Assembly: GCF_034119425.1 (NCBI RefSeq)
Contig: NZ_JAWUEL010000027.1
Location: 1 to 28,792, forward strand
Length of the DNA stretch: 28,792 nucleotides
Source: Actinotignum schaalii_C
GTDB lineage: Bacteria > Actinomycetota > Actinomycetes > Actinomycetales > Actinomycetaceae
Direction: 5' to 3'
The translations under genes and the position numbers were made by a program. The notes below the pieces were generated by a model. The model made no database searches and was not told the DNA's origin. It was given only the letters and a program-made list of their open reading frames with translations. Of the stretch, positions 1 to 7,979 are shown piece by piece. Each line of letters starts with the position of its first letter. Positions within the stretch are counted from its first letter, which is position 1.

Positions 1-73
1 AGGCGAGTGGTTTAGCGGGGTGCGACATGGATCAATAATACCATCACCAGTAAGCTATTTCACGGACGGTACA

Positions 74-763
74 CTAGCAGTACTGTGCGGTGTTCCCGGG
101 CCGTTCGCGTGCCGCGGCGCGTTCGTGATTGTAGTCGCGGCTGTGGTCACGTTCATGGTTGTGTTCGCGGCTGTGATCCCGTTCCAGCTGCACCGCGAGC
201 GCGGCGAGGAGCAGGTCCAGGGTATGGGGCTGGTAGCGGGCCAGTTCAGAACCGGGGTGGCGCGTGGAACTTGCTGCGGCACTCGCCGCGGAACTTGTGC
301 GAGAAGGCCCGGTACTTTCTTGGGTGCGTAGCTGCGCGAGGCGCTGAGCGGCCTGGTGGCGCAGATATTCACGTAGGTCTTTGTGGCCGCGGGTAAGAAC
401 GACGTCGCCATCCGCTCCGGCGGCGAAAATACGGCGAGCATGGGCGCGCCGCTCGTTGGCGCGTTCCCGCTCCGATGCGAGTTCTTGTTCGGCGCGCTGG
501 AGGGAGTGGGTGAGCTGGTCAATGCGCTCTTGCATCTGGAGGATACGGGCGATCCCAGCCAGATTGATGCCGTCCTCCTGCGACATGCGTTGAATTTCTT
601 GGAGGCGTTCCACATCCTCCAGGGAGTAGCGCCGCCCACCTCCGCGGGTGCGCCGGGCGGATACCAGCCCCAGGCGATCATATTGGCGCAGCGTCTGGGC
701 ATGCATACCCGCAAGTTCGGCCGCTACTGACACCGTGAGCAGCGGGGCGCGTCGATTAGCCAT
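74..763 (-). CDS. hspR: HspR, MerR-family heat-shock repressor
   Basis: Autoregulatory repressor of the dnaK operon; in actinobacteria HspR binds HAIR inverted repeats with DnaK as co-repressor. The 229-residue product starts with a MerR winged helix (about residues 8-75): a VSVAAELAGMHAQTLRQYDR helix-turn-helix followed by the GGGRRYS wing, then a coiled-coil stretch (about 78-105). The last 40 residues are unusual: two near-identical ten-residue units, DHSREHNHER and DHSRDYNHER, encoded by a 30-bp tandem duplication, giving a His/Arg/Asp-rich tail; the protein ends in Cys. It is longer than typical HspR (about 125-150 residues). Two Shine-Dalgarno-like GGAGG motifs precede the ATG. It is the last gene of the operon, 99 bp after dnaJ. 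A HAIR site upstream of dnaK supports the identification. Tail function is unknown. Confidence 0.93.
   Translation of the reverse strand: MANRRAPLLTVSVAAELAGMHAQTLRQYDRLGLVSARRTRGGGRRYSLEDVERLQEIQRMSQEDGINLAGIARILQMQERIDQLTHSLQRAEQELASERERANERRAHARRIFAAGADGDVVLTRGHKDLREYLRHQAAQRLAQLRTQESTGPSRTSSAASAAASSTRHPGSELARYQPHTLDLLLAALAVQLERDHSREHNHERDHSRDYNHERAAARERPGNTAQYC
120..179. repeat. 30-bp tandem duplication in the hspR 3' end
   Basis: Positions 120-149 and 150-179 are near-identical 30-bp units (CGTTCRTG start, GCGGCTGTGRTC end). Both are in frame and encode the repeated His-rich decapeptide at the HspR C-terminus. Confidence 0.8.
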
Positions 764-795
764 ACCTCCTCAACCTCCTTCATTGGAGTTCCGGC

Positions 796-817
796 CCCGG
801 CCCCGAGCGGGGCCGGG
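796..817 (-). other. GC hairpin between dnaJ and hspR
   Basis: Perfect 9-bp inverted repeat CCCGGCCCC/GGGGCCGGG with a 4-nt loop. No U-tract follows on the minus strand, so it is not a standard terminator. It could stabilise an mRNA end or reduce read-through from dnaJ into hspR. The remainder of the 764-862 gap holds only the hspR ribosome-binding region. Confidence 0.6.
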
Positions 818-862
818 CTATCCGGACTCTTCGTTCCTTGTGCCGCTTCGCTAGCAGCTCGC

Positions 863-1879
863 CTAGACCTTCGCCATGCGGATGAAATCCGCCCGCGGGT
901 CGGCATCATCCGTGGCCTTGGCGAAGAGTTCCACGGTTTTACGGGCATCATCCGAGAGGCGAGTGGGAACCACGACCTTGAGACGCACGTACATATCCCC
1001 GGCTGATCCCTTGACCGTGAGGCCCTTGCCGCGTACCCGCAAAATTTTATCTGTGGAAGAACCGGCCGGGATTTTCACCCGAACGGTCTTTCCTGCCAGC
1101 GTTGGTACTTCTACGGTAGCCCCGAGAGCTGCTTCCGGGAAAGATATCGGGACATTGACGTACACGTCCTTGCCCTGCACCTCGAAAACCGGGTGGGCTT
1201 CCACGTGGACGGTGACGATAATATCGCCAGCTGGCCCGCCGTTGAGACCCGGATGACCTTTCCCGGCGATCCGAATTTTCTGGCCATCGCTCACCCCGGC
1301 CGGGACTTTCGCGGTCACGGACTTGCCGGAGGCGGTCTGGATTTTCACGGTAGCACCGTCCACAGCCTGGCGGAGTGGGAGTGAGACCGTGGCGGTCATA
1401 TCCGCACCCTTCTGGGGCCGACGCTGGGAGCCGAAGCCGGAAAAGCCGCCGCCTCCCTGGCCGCCCCCGAAAAGTCCGCCCAGGACATCCTCGAAATTAC
1501 CACCGAAGCTACCCCCGCGGGCACCGCCCGTGGAGGATGAGGCGTGGTAGGTTCCGCCGCGGCCGCCGGAGAACATCGAGAAGATGTCCTCAAAACCGCC
1601 GCTGCCTTGCCCGCCGGCCCGGAAGCGGGGCCCGCCGGCCCCGAGCGCCCGGATCGCATCGTATTGTTTACGATCCTCGGGGTTAGAGAGAACCTGGTAG
1701 GCCTCCCCCACCCTCTTGAACTTTTCTTCGGCGTCCTTCGAACCGCCATTCCGATCGGGGTGGTAACGGCGGGATAGCTTCCGGTAAGCCTTTTTAATAT
1801 CCTCCTGGGTGGCGTCTTTTTTCACGCCGAGTTCCTGGTAGAAATCCTTATCGAGCCAATCTTGGCTTGCCCCTGCCAT
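863..1879 (-). CDS. dnaJ: DnaJ-family co-chaperone without zinc finger
   Basis: J-protein that stimulates the DnaK ATPase and delivers substrates. The J domain occupies residues 13-75 with the HPD motif at 40-42 (YHPDRNGG). A Gly/Phe-rich linker follows (about 80-158). The rest, from about residue 160, is the two-part C-terminal beta-barrel substrate domain (LPLRQAVDGATVKI, then FPEAALGATVEVPTLAGK). None of the four CxxCxGxG zinc-finger repeats of type I DnaJ is present, so at 338 residues it is a type II (CbpA/DnaJB-like) protein. The start is supported by a GGGGAGGT ribosome-binding site 6 nt upstream. It lies third in the dnaK operon, 146 bp after grpE. Confidence 0.95.
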   Translation of the reverse strand: MAGASQDWLDKDFYQELGVKKDATQEDIKKAYRKLSRRYHPDRNGGSKDAEEKFKRVGEAYQVLSNPEDRKQYDAIRALGAGGPRFRAGGQGSGGFEDIFSMFSGGRGGTYHASSSTGGARGGSFGGNFEDVLGGLFGGGQGGGGFSGFGSQRRPQKGADMTATVSLPLRQAVDGATVKIQTASGKSVTAKVPAGVSDGQKIRIAGKGHPGLNGGPAGDIIVTVHVEAHPVFEVQGKDVYVNVPISFPEAALGATVEVPTLAGKTVRVKIPAGSSTDKILRVRGKGLTVKGSAGDMYVRLKVVVPTRLSDDARKTVELFAKATDDADPRADFIRMAKV

Positions 1880-1976
1880 ATGCTCACCTCCCCTTTCTTA
1901 TCGTGCTGAGTATGCTCGGTGAAATTAGTGTGTACTCCGTATTTACCTTGTTGATTCCTAAGCACAGGTAGGTGCC

Positions 1977-2012
1977 GCGCGGGCCGGCCGCATATGCGGA
2001 GCCGACCCGCGC
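1977..2012 (-). other. Long inverted repeat in the grpE-dnaJ gap
   Basis: The minus strand can fold into an 11-bp outer stem (GCGCGGGTCGG with CCGGCCCGCGC, one G-U pair), a 2-nt bulge and an inner perfect palindrome CCGCATATGCGG. There is no U-run. It lies 14 bp after the grpE stop and about 97 bp before dnaJ, and could be an mRNA processing or attenuation element. Confidence 0.6.
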
Positions 2013-2025
2013 CCACCAACCCGTG

Positions 2026-2694
2026 TTATTCCGGTGAGACCACTCCCACCCGGGCCGGGCGGAGCACCTTATCCGCCACGGTGTATCCGGGTTGAATAAG
2101 CGTCTCAATAGTTTGCGAGGTAGCGTCAGCCGAGGAGCGATTCATGAGTGCCTCGTGGTACTCCGGATCAAATTCGTCACCAACCGCCCCGAAGCGGGCC
2201 ACCTTGAAAGTGGAGAAGAGGATCTGCTCCACTTTCTCCGCGATGAGGCCGGTGGGACCTTCCAGGTCCCCGTGCTGGCGGGCCAGCTCCACATCATCAA
2301 GAACCGGAAGCAAGGCCTCAATCACCTTGAGAGTGCCCGAATCACGGTGTGCTCCAGCTTCCTGCTTGGAGCGGCGCACGTAATTCGTGTACTCCGTCTC
2401 GGTGTTGTAGAGCGAGGCTTGGGCCCGTTTGAGCTGATCCTCCAGGGTGTTGATAGTGGCCATTGCTTCACTGAGCGGATCGGAGGCGACAGCCTCGGCA
2501 TCGCCCGCGCCCGCCTCGGGTTCCTGAGCCGCGCCCGCGCCAGCTTCACCCGCGTTGCCCGATGAGGCCGCGGCTGCAGCTGCGTCGTCGTTCCCGGAAA
2601 CAGCGCCCGCACCGTTACCGGCACCTGCACTTTCCCCGGCGCCAGGCTCCTCCGCGTTTTCCGGACCGTTGCGATTCAGATCGTCCTCACTCAT
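2026..2694 (-). CDS. grpE: GrpE nucleotide exchange factor
   Basis: Nucleotide exchange factor that releases ADP from DnaK. The 222-residue product has an acidic, Ala/Gly-rich disordered N-terminus (about 1-75), a long coiled coil (about 76-145, including LEDQLKRAQASLYNTETEYTNY) and the C-terminal beta domain with the family signature region FDPEYHEALM, ending at PARVGVVSPE. Its ATG overlaps the dnaK stop codon by one base (TAATG), indicating translational coupling and a matched supply of chaperone and exchange factor. The low-complexity N-terminus is longer than in E. coli GrpE (197 residues total) but common in actinobacteria. Confidence 0.97.
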   Translation of the reverse strand: MSEDDLNRNGPENAEEPGAGESAGAGNGAGAVSGNDDAAAAAASSGNAGEAGAGAAQEPEAGAGDAEAVASDPLSEAMATINTLEDQLKRAQASLYNTETEYTNYVRRSKQEAGAHRDSGTLKVIEALLPVLDDVELARQHGDLEGPTGLIAEKVEQILFSTFKVARFGAVGDEFDPEYHEALMNRSSADATSQTIETLIQPGYTVADKVLRPARVGVVSPE

Positions 2695-4571
2695 TACTTA
2701 TTCTCCTCATCGTCCACGACTTCGGCGTCGACGATATTGTCGTCAGAAGAACCGGCCGCACCGGAACCACCCGCGGTGCCGGAAGCATTCGCGCCACCAT
2801 TCTGCTCAGCGGCCTGAGCCTGAGCGTAAATTTCCTGCCCGATCTTCTGCGACTTCTCGTTGAGTTCGGCCAGGGCGCTCTTGACCTCCTCCACATTGCC
2901 GGTGCCCTTGAGGGTTTCGCGCACCTTGGCGATGGCTTCCTCCACTTCGGTGACGGTGGCATCGGTGAGCTTGTCCTTATTGTCCTTGATAAGGCGCTCA
3001 ATGGAGTACGCGGTCTGCTCGGCCTGGTTACGGGTATCGGTTTCTTCCTTGGCCTTGGCGTCTTCCGCGGCGTGTTCCTCAGCTTCCTTGACCATGCGGT
3101 TGATTTCCTCTTCGGAGAGGGCCGAACCGCCGGTAATGGTCATGGACTGTTCCTTGCCGGTGGACTTATCGCGAGCGGACACATGCACGATGCCGTTGGC
3201 GTCGATATCGAAAGTGACCTCAATTTGCGGCACCCCGGACGGAGCCGGCGCGATCCCGGTCAGATCGAAGGTTCCCAGCGGCTTGTTATCGCGCGTGAAC
3301 TCACGTTCACCCTGGAATACCTGAATGGATACCGAAGGCTGGTTATCTTCCGCGGTAGAGAAGGTTTCCGAATGCTTGGTGGGAATAGCGGTATTGCGCT
3401 GGATGAGCTTGGTCATCACCCCGCCCTTGGTTTCAATACCGAGGGACAGCGGGGTCACATCGATAAGCAAAACATCCTTGCGGTCCCCGGTGATCACACC
3501 GGATTGCAGCGCCGCGCCCACGGCCACGACCTCATCAGGATTGACGCCCTTATTGGGTTCGCGCCCGTTGGTGAGTTCCTTGACCACTTCGGTCACGGCC
3601 GGCATACGGGTGGATCCACCCACCAGCACCACGTGATCAATATCGGAAATCTGGATACCAGCATCGCGAATCACGTTCATGAACGGGGTCTTGGTGCGAT
3701 CCAGCAGATCCTTGGTCATATCCTCAAACTTGGCGCGGCTGAGGGTTTCATCCACGTGGATCGGCCCGGATTCACTCATCGAGATGTAGGGCAGCGAAAT
3801 CTGGGTGGAAGTAGCGGCAGACAGCTCAATCTTCGCCTTTTCCGCGGCTTCCTTGAGGCGCTGCAGCGCGATCTTATCCTTGGACAGATCCACACCGGAG
3901 GCGTTCTTCACCTGATCAACCAGCCAGTTGACGATTCGCTGATCCCAATCATCCCCGCCGAGTTTGTTATCCCCGGAGGTTGCCTTCACCTGGATGAAGG
4001 AGAAATCATCCTCATCCTTGCCCACTTCCAGGAGGGAAACGTCAAAGGTGCCGCCACCCAGGTCGAAGACGAGAATTGTTTCATCTTCCTTACCCTTTTC
4101 CAGGCCGTAGGCCAGCGCCGCGGCCGTGGGTTCATTCACGATACGCTGCACATTCAGGCCGGCAATGGTACCGGCATCCTTGGTGGCCTGGCGCTGCGCA
4201 TCATTGAAGTAGGCCGGCACGGTAATAACCGCGTCCGTCACGGTATCGCCCAGGTAGGCTTCCGCATCCTTCTTCAGCTTCTGGAGGATAAACGCGGAGA
4301 TCTGCTGCGCGTTGTAATCCTTACCGTCAATATCAACCTTCCAGTCATCACCCATATGGCGCTTGACGGAAGAAATCGTGCGATCAACATTGGTGACAGC
4401 CTGACGCTTGGCCACCTCACCCACAAGCACTTCTCCGCTCTTAGAGAAGCCCACGACGGACGGGGTGGTGCGCGCACCTTCCGCATTCGCGATAACCGTG
4501 GGTTCCCCGCCTTCGAGGACGGCCACCACGGAGTTGGTTGTTCCCAAGTCAATACCTACTGCACGTGCCAT
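2694..4571 (-). CDS. dnaK: DnaK (Hsp70) chaperone
   Basis: ATP-dependent Hsp70 chaperone of 625 residues. The N-terminus MARAVGIDLGTTNSVVA carries the phosphate-1 motif; VFDLGGGTFDVSLLEV is the phosphate-2 signature, and HVVLVGGSTRMPAV the third Hsp70 signature. The substrate-binding domain begins after the linker DVLLIDVTPLSLGIETKGG, and the C-terminal lid is followed by a Gly/Ala-rich tail ending in acidic DDEENK (the EEVD-like bacterial end). An in-frame ATG 135 bp upstream was rejected because Hsp70 homology starts here and GGAGCA lies 4 nt before this ATG. It is first in the operon, with the HAIR operator 125 bp upstream. Heat induction through HspR is expected. Confidence 0.98.
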   Translation of the reverse strand: MARAVGIDLGTTNSVVAVLEGGEPTVIANAEGARTTPSVVGFSKSGEVLVGEVAKRQAVTNVDRTISSVKRHMGDDWKVDIDGKDYNAQQISAFILQKLKKDAEAYLGDTVTDAVITVPAYFNDAQRQATKDAGTIAGLNVQRIVNEPTAAALAYGLEKGKEDETILVFDLGGGTFDVSLLEVGKDEDDFSFIQVKATSGDNKLGGDDWDQRIVNWLVDQVKNASGVDLSKDKIALQRLKEAAEKAKIELSAATSTQISLPYISMSESGPIHVDETLSRAKFEDMTKDLLDRTKTPFMNVIRDAGIQISDIDHVVLVGGSTRMPAVTEVVKELTNGREPNKGVNPDEVVAVGAALQSGVITGDRKDVLLIDVTPLSLGIETKGGVMTKLIQRNTAIPTKHSETFSTAEDNQPSVSIQVFQGEREFTRDNKPLGTFDLTGIAPAPSGVPQIEVTFDIDANGIVHVSARDKSTGKEQSMTITGGSALSEEEINRMVKEAEEHAAEDAKAKEETDTRNQAEQTAYSIERLIKDNKDKLTDATVTEVEEAIAKVRETLKGTGNVEEVKSALAELNEKSQKIGQEIYAQAQAAEQNGGANASGTAGGSGAAGSSDDNIVDAEVVDDEENK

Positions 4572-4695
4572 GATTGCTCCTTCTGCATTCGTGCCGCAGA
4601 TCCGCACGCCGGCGGTACCGGCCGCGGACCCTTCGACAAAGTTTCCTTCCAAGTCTGAACGATCCGAGAACCTATGTCCAATCGACTCGCCCTTT

Positions 4696-4716
4696 CTTGA
4701 GTCCACCTAACTCAAC
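4696..4716 (-). promoter_or_regulatory. HAIR operator (HspR binding site)
   Basis: CTTGAGT-N7-ACTCAAC on the plus strand matches 13 of the 14 fixed positions of the actinobacterial HAIR consensus CTTGAGT-N7-ACTCAAG. It lies upstream of dnaK, and hspR is in the same operon, so it should give feedback repression. I could not assign clear -35/-10 boxes. Confidence 0.88.
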
Positions 4717-4847
4717 CTTAGGGTATTGATTTTTATTCCCGCTTGCTTTTCGCGAGCTGTGTCACGTCCGCGCACACCCTTTTTCGGTACGACGACGCCG
4801 CTGCGCCATCCCGTAATATGGCGGTCTGCGCCAGGTAGACTTGCCCC

Positions 4848-5780
4848 ATGACTCTGAGCATCGGTGTGGATGTTGGCGGCACGAAGGTGGCCGCCGGCGT
4901 CGTCAATGAACAAGGTGAAATTTTGCAGCGGGTCCGGCGCCCCACGCCGCGCCAGGATTCCGAGGCCTTTATCGCAACCATCGCCGCCTGCGTCAATGAC
5001 CTCAAATCCTCGGGGGCTACCACCGTGGGAATCGGGCAGGCCGGTTATATCGCCGCGGATCGCGATACGTTGATCTACGGCACGAATGTACCCCTCCAGA
5101 ACGGACGGCTCGGTTCACGTATCGCTGAGCTTACCGGCATGCCCGTCGTCGTTGAAAATGACGCCAACGCGGCCGCCTGGGCCGAATACCGTTTCGGTGC
5201 GGCCGCGGATGCAGAATCCGCAGTTGTGGTGACGCTCGGCACCGGGCTGGGTGGCGGCGTCATTATGAACGGGAATCTGCTGCGCGGAGCTTTCGGTTTC
5301 GGGGCGGAAATCGGGCATATCCACATGGTTCCGAACGGGCCGCTGTGCGGATGCGGCTCGCGCGGGTGCTGGGAAGTGATGGGCTCGGGTAGCGCGCTGG
5401 TGCGTTTCGCCACCGAGCGGGCCGCGAATTACCCCAGCGGTGCCGCTCGCATCCTGGAACTGGGTGAGGGGCGCGTGACCGGCCCGGCCGTGACCGCGGC
5501 CGCCCAGGAAGGCGATGAGATGGCCCTTGATGTTTTCAACGAATTCGCGCATTGGAATGCCATCGGCCTGGCTGATATGGCCACCATTTTCGATCCGGAA
5601 ATCTTCGTGATCGCTGGCGGGGTGAGCGAAGCGGGTTCGCTCGTGCTTGATCCGCTGGTACGCGAATTCCCCGAAGTTCTCCCCGTGGCGAAATACCGGA
5701 CGCTACCGGAAATTCGCCTGGCGCGGCTCGGGAATGACGCCGGGATTATTGGCGCCGCGGACCTATCCACGATTGAGTAA
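4848..5780 (+). CDS. glk: ROK-family glucokinase
   Basis: Phosphorylates glucose (probably) with ATP at the entry to glycolysis, in the cytoplasm. The 310-residue protein has the phosphate-binding motif DVGGTK (8-13), catalytic Asp in ENDANAAAWAE (D105), GTGLGGG (131-137) and the ROK zinc site: His157 in EIGHIH plus Cys167, Cys169 and Cys174 in CGCGSRGCWE. It has no N-terminal helix-turn-helix, so it is a sugar kinase rather than a NagC-type repressor. Transcribed divergently from the dnaK operon. Other hexoses (mannose, allose) cannot be excluded as substrates. A strong terminator-like hairpin follows. Confidence 0.9.
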   Translation: MTLSIGVDVGGTKVAAGVVNEQGEILQRVRRPTPRQDSEAFIATIAACVNDLKSSGATTVGIGQAGYIAADRDTLIYGTNVPLQNGRLGSRIAELTGMPVVVENDANAAAWAEYRFGAAADAESAVVVTLGTGLGGGVIMNGNLLRGAFGFGAEIGHIHMVPNGPLCGCGSRGCWEVMGSGSALVRFATERAANYPSGAARILELGEGRVTGPAVTAAAQEGDEMALDVFNEFAHWNAIGLADMATIFDPEIFVIAGGVSEAGSLVLDPLVREFPEVLPVAKYRTLPEIRLARLGNDAGIIGAADLSTIE

Positions 5781-5848
5781 CGTCGCCGGCTCGCCACTGT
5801 GCGTGAGCTGCGCGCCCGTACGATTTGGCGCGCACTAACACCATCCAG

Positions 5849-5920
5849 GCTGCGCGCCGGAATACGCTTCCCGGTTTCCACCGCTAGCGAGCATTTCCGG
5901 CGCGCAGCTGATTTTTGTTT
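5849..5920 (+). terminator. Rho-independent terminator after glucokinase
   Basis: Perfect 14-bp inverted repeat GCTGCGCGCCGGAA / TTCCGGCGCGCAGC (arms 5849-5862 and 5895-5908) with a 32-nt loop, followed by TGATTTTTGTTT. The upstream segments GCTGCGCGCC (about 5808-5817) and GGCGCGC (5827-5833) can pair with the same arms, so alternative folds exist. Confidence 0.7.
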
Positions 5921-5963
5921 CGAGGAAGGTTTTTCTGTCATAGGCCACCTTTAGGATGAGTCT

Positions 5964-6473
5964 ATGAATGAAAACATAACTACTGGCACGTCCGCCACCG
6001 CGCGCGCCGCTGAACAAAGTGCCGCGGATTACCGCACCATTACGGAAGTTTCTGATTACCGGCGGGCCGAACGCCTGGTGGATGCGCTCTCGGATGCCGG
6101 GTTCCCGGTGGAAAATGTGCGTATCGTCGGCGTGAATCTAGAAAGCGTGGAGCAGGTGACCGGGCGCCTGACCACCGGAAAGGCCGCGCTCTACGGCGCG
6201 GCGGGCGGGGCCTCCTGGGGTCTCTTCTTCTCCTTCTTCTTTATCCTTTTCGCGCCGGCCGTGGTGCTCTGGCAGGTGCTCCTCTTCGGGCTTGCCTGCG
6301 GGGCGGTGCTCGGGGCCATTATGGGCGCGATCTCGCACGGCTTCACCGGTGGGCGGCGTGACTTCGCTTCGGTGCGGGCTACCACGGCCAATTCTTATGA
6401 GGTGCAGGTGCGTAGAGCCTTCGTCAATGAGGCTTATGCAACTTTGGCGCAGGCCGGGTATTCGGTGAGCTAA
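5964..6473 (+). CDS. General stress protein 17M-like membrane protein
   Basis: The 169-residue product has an N-terminal domain of the GSP17M/YflT type (about 23-65: YRTITEVSDYRRAERLVDAL, with GFPVENVRIVG), two adjoining transmembrane helices (about 75-100 and 103-127, rich in Gly, Ala and Phe) and a short cytoplasmic end with a second alpha/beta-like half (SYEVQVRRAFVNEAYATLAQAGY). Proteins of this family are induced by general stress in Gram-positives; the molecular role is not known. AGGAT lies just upstream of the ATG. It stands as a single gene between the terminator and the next gene. Confidence 0.75.
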   Translation: MNENITTGTSATARAAEQSAADYRTITEVSDYRRAERLVDALSDAGFPVENVRIVGVNLESVEQVTGRLTTGKAALYGAAGGASWGLFFSFFFILFAPAVVLWQVLLFGLACGAVLGAIMGAISHGFTGGRRDFASVRATTANSYEVQVRRAFVNEAYATLAQAGYSVS

Positions 6474-6553
6474 GAATTCAGCTTCACCGTGCTCGCAGCG
6501 GGGCTACCCACTACTATGGTGGGTGGCTCTGCTGCCGAACGTGAGGGAAACTT

Positions 6554-7906
6554 ATGGTTGTACGCCACGAAATTCGCCCGCCTATTACCCGGCTTCCGGA
6601 TGGGACCATCAAACAGATTAACCCGTTTTCCGGTACCGAAGTGTGGACCCAGCCGGGCCGCGCTAACCGGCCCCTCAAGGCGGAAGTTCCTATCGCGGAA
6701 CCGCTGAGTGCGGATCACCCGGAAAACTTCTGTTCTTTCTGCGCGGATCGGGTGTTGGAAACGCCGCCGGAAAAGGCGCGTATCGTTGGCAACCCTGCTA
6801 CGGGTGAAGCTCGGATCACCTATGATGCCCCGGTAGATTCCCTGGCGGATCCGTGGGATTTCCGGCGGGTTCCCAATCTTTTTGAGATTGTTCCTTTCCA
6901 GTACTGGACCACCAACTACCAGTACGAACTCACCACCCGCCGCCAGGATGCTTTTGAGCGCTACACCTCGGATGCGGCCGGGCGGGCCCACGTGCTTTCC
7001 GTGGCGCATAACAAAGCCATTGCCTCGGGCATGGATGAGGATGCCTGGAATGCACTACCGGAGCGGGAGCGCCTCTTGAGCGCGCTGCCGTTCTACGGGG
7101 GCGGGCATGACCTTATTATCGGGCGCCACCACTATGTGCCAGGTTCGGATTCCACCGCGAATCGGGCCGGCTCGGGTACCCTCACCCCGGCTGAGCACTA
7201 CTGGTACTTCCTGCTTACCGCGGATGCCATGCGCGATTTGTACGAGCAGAACCGCTACGTCAAATACGTGCAGGTCTTCCAGAATTGGTTGCGGCCGGCC
7301 GGGGCCTCCTTCGAACACCTCCATAAGCAGCTGGTGTCCATTGATGAACGCACCGTCAATCACCGCTACGAAGTGGACCGGGTGCGCGATAACCCCAATA
7401 TTTTCAACGAATATGGGGTGGATTACGCCGGCTACCACAATCTGGTTATCGCGGAGAATAAGTACGCGGTGGCCTACGCCGGGTTCGGGCATCGCTACCC
7501 TACCCTCGAAGTATGGTCACGCTCGGAAGCCTCTCAGCCCTTCGAGCACACTCGCCACGAATTGCGCGCCGTTTCGGATCTGGTACATGCCATGCACGCG
7601 GCCACCGGCCCAGATATTCCCACGAATGAGGAATGGTACGCACCTTCGCGGGATATGGAAGTAGCAACCCCGTGGCGGGTGCTCCTCAAGTGGCGCACCT
7701 CCACCCTCGCCGGTTTTGAAGGCGGCACCAAGATCTACGTCAATACCATTGACCCGTGGTCCTTGCGGGATCGGGTGGTTCCCCGCCTGCTGGAGCTGCG
7801 TGCCGAAGGTGCGATTGCTTCCACGATCAATATCGCCACCGAATGCAGCTGCGAAGTCAATTCGCTGCGCTACGGAATGGGCGAATCAGGAGTGCGCGGC
7901 AGATAG
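6554..7906 (+). CDS. DUF4921 protein, GalT-like (HIT superfamily)
   Basis: The 450-residue protein resembles galactose-1-phosphate uridylyltransferases. NPFSGTEVWTQPGRANRP is the type of substrate-binding segment seen near the GalT N-terminus. CSFC (Cys60, Cys63) corresponds to the GalT zinc cysteines. FEHLHKQL (His255, His257, Gln259) gives the H-x-H-x-Q nucleotidyl-transfer motif of HIT-superfamily transferases, where the first His is the expected nucleophile next to the conserved Gln. Its natural substrate is unknown; DUF4921 members are distinct from true GalT and no gal genes lie nearby. The start ATG has GAGGGAAA upstream. The next gene, a patatin-like hydrolase, follows after 73 bp and may be co-transcribed. 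Confidence 0.8.
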   Translation: MVVRHEIRPPITRLPDGTIKQINPFSGTEVWTQPGRANRPLKAEVPIAEPLSADHPENFCSFCADRVLETPPEKARIVGNPATGEARITYDAPVDSLADPWDFRRVPNLFEIVPFQYWTTNYQYELTTRRQDAFERYTSDAAGRAHVLSVAHNKAIASGMDEDAWNALPERERLLSALPFYGGGHDLIIGRHHYVPGSDSTANRAGSGTLTPAEHYWYFLLTADAMRDLYEQNRYVKYVQVFQNWLRPAGASFEHLHKQLVSIDERTVNHRYEVDRVRDNPNIFNEYGVDYAGYHNLVIAENKYAVAYAGFGHRYPTLEVWSRSEASQPFEHTRHELRAVSDLVHAMHAATGPDIPTNEEWYAPSRDMEVATPWRVLLKWRTSTLAGFEGGTKIYVNTIDPWSLRDRVVPRLLELRAEGAIASTINIATECSCEVNSLRYGMGESGVRGR

Positions 7907-7979
7907 TTCGGGCCGCGGCCGGAGCCAGCTTCACTCGCGGCCGCACCCGCCCCAGCCTGGCGCGTAGAAAGGAGACCCC

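Noticed and set aside
1..73. Gene or terminator downstream of hspR
   Set aside because: No coding frame with support and no hairpin with T-run seen in these 73 bases.
2562..4658. Long open frame of 698 codons on the plus strand
   Set aside because: Antisense shadow of dnaK and grpE; the protein has no recognisable domain and high-GC codon bias explains the open frame.
4572..4706. 45-codon N-terminal extension of DnaK
   Set aside because: Hsp70 homology begins at MARAVGIDLGTT with its own ribosome-binding site; the extension would run over the HAIR operator.
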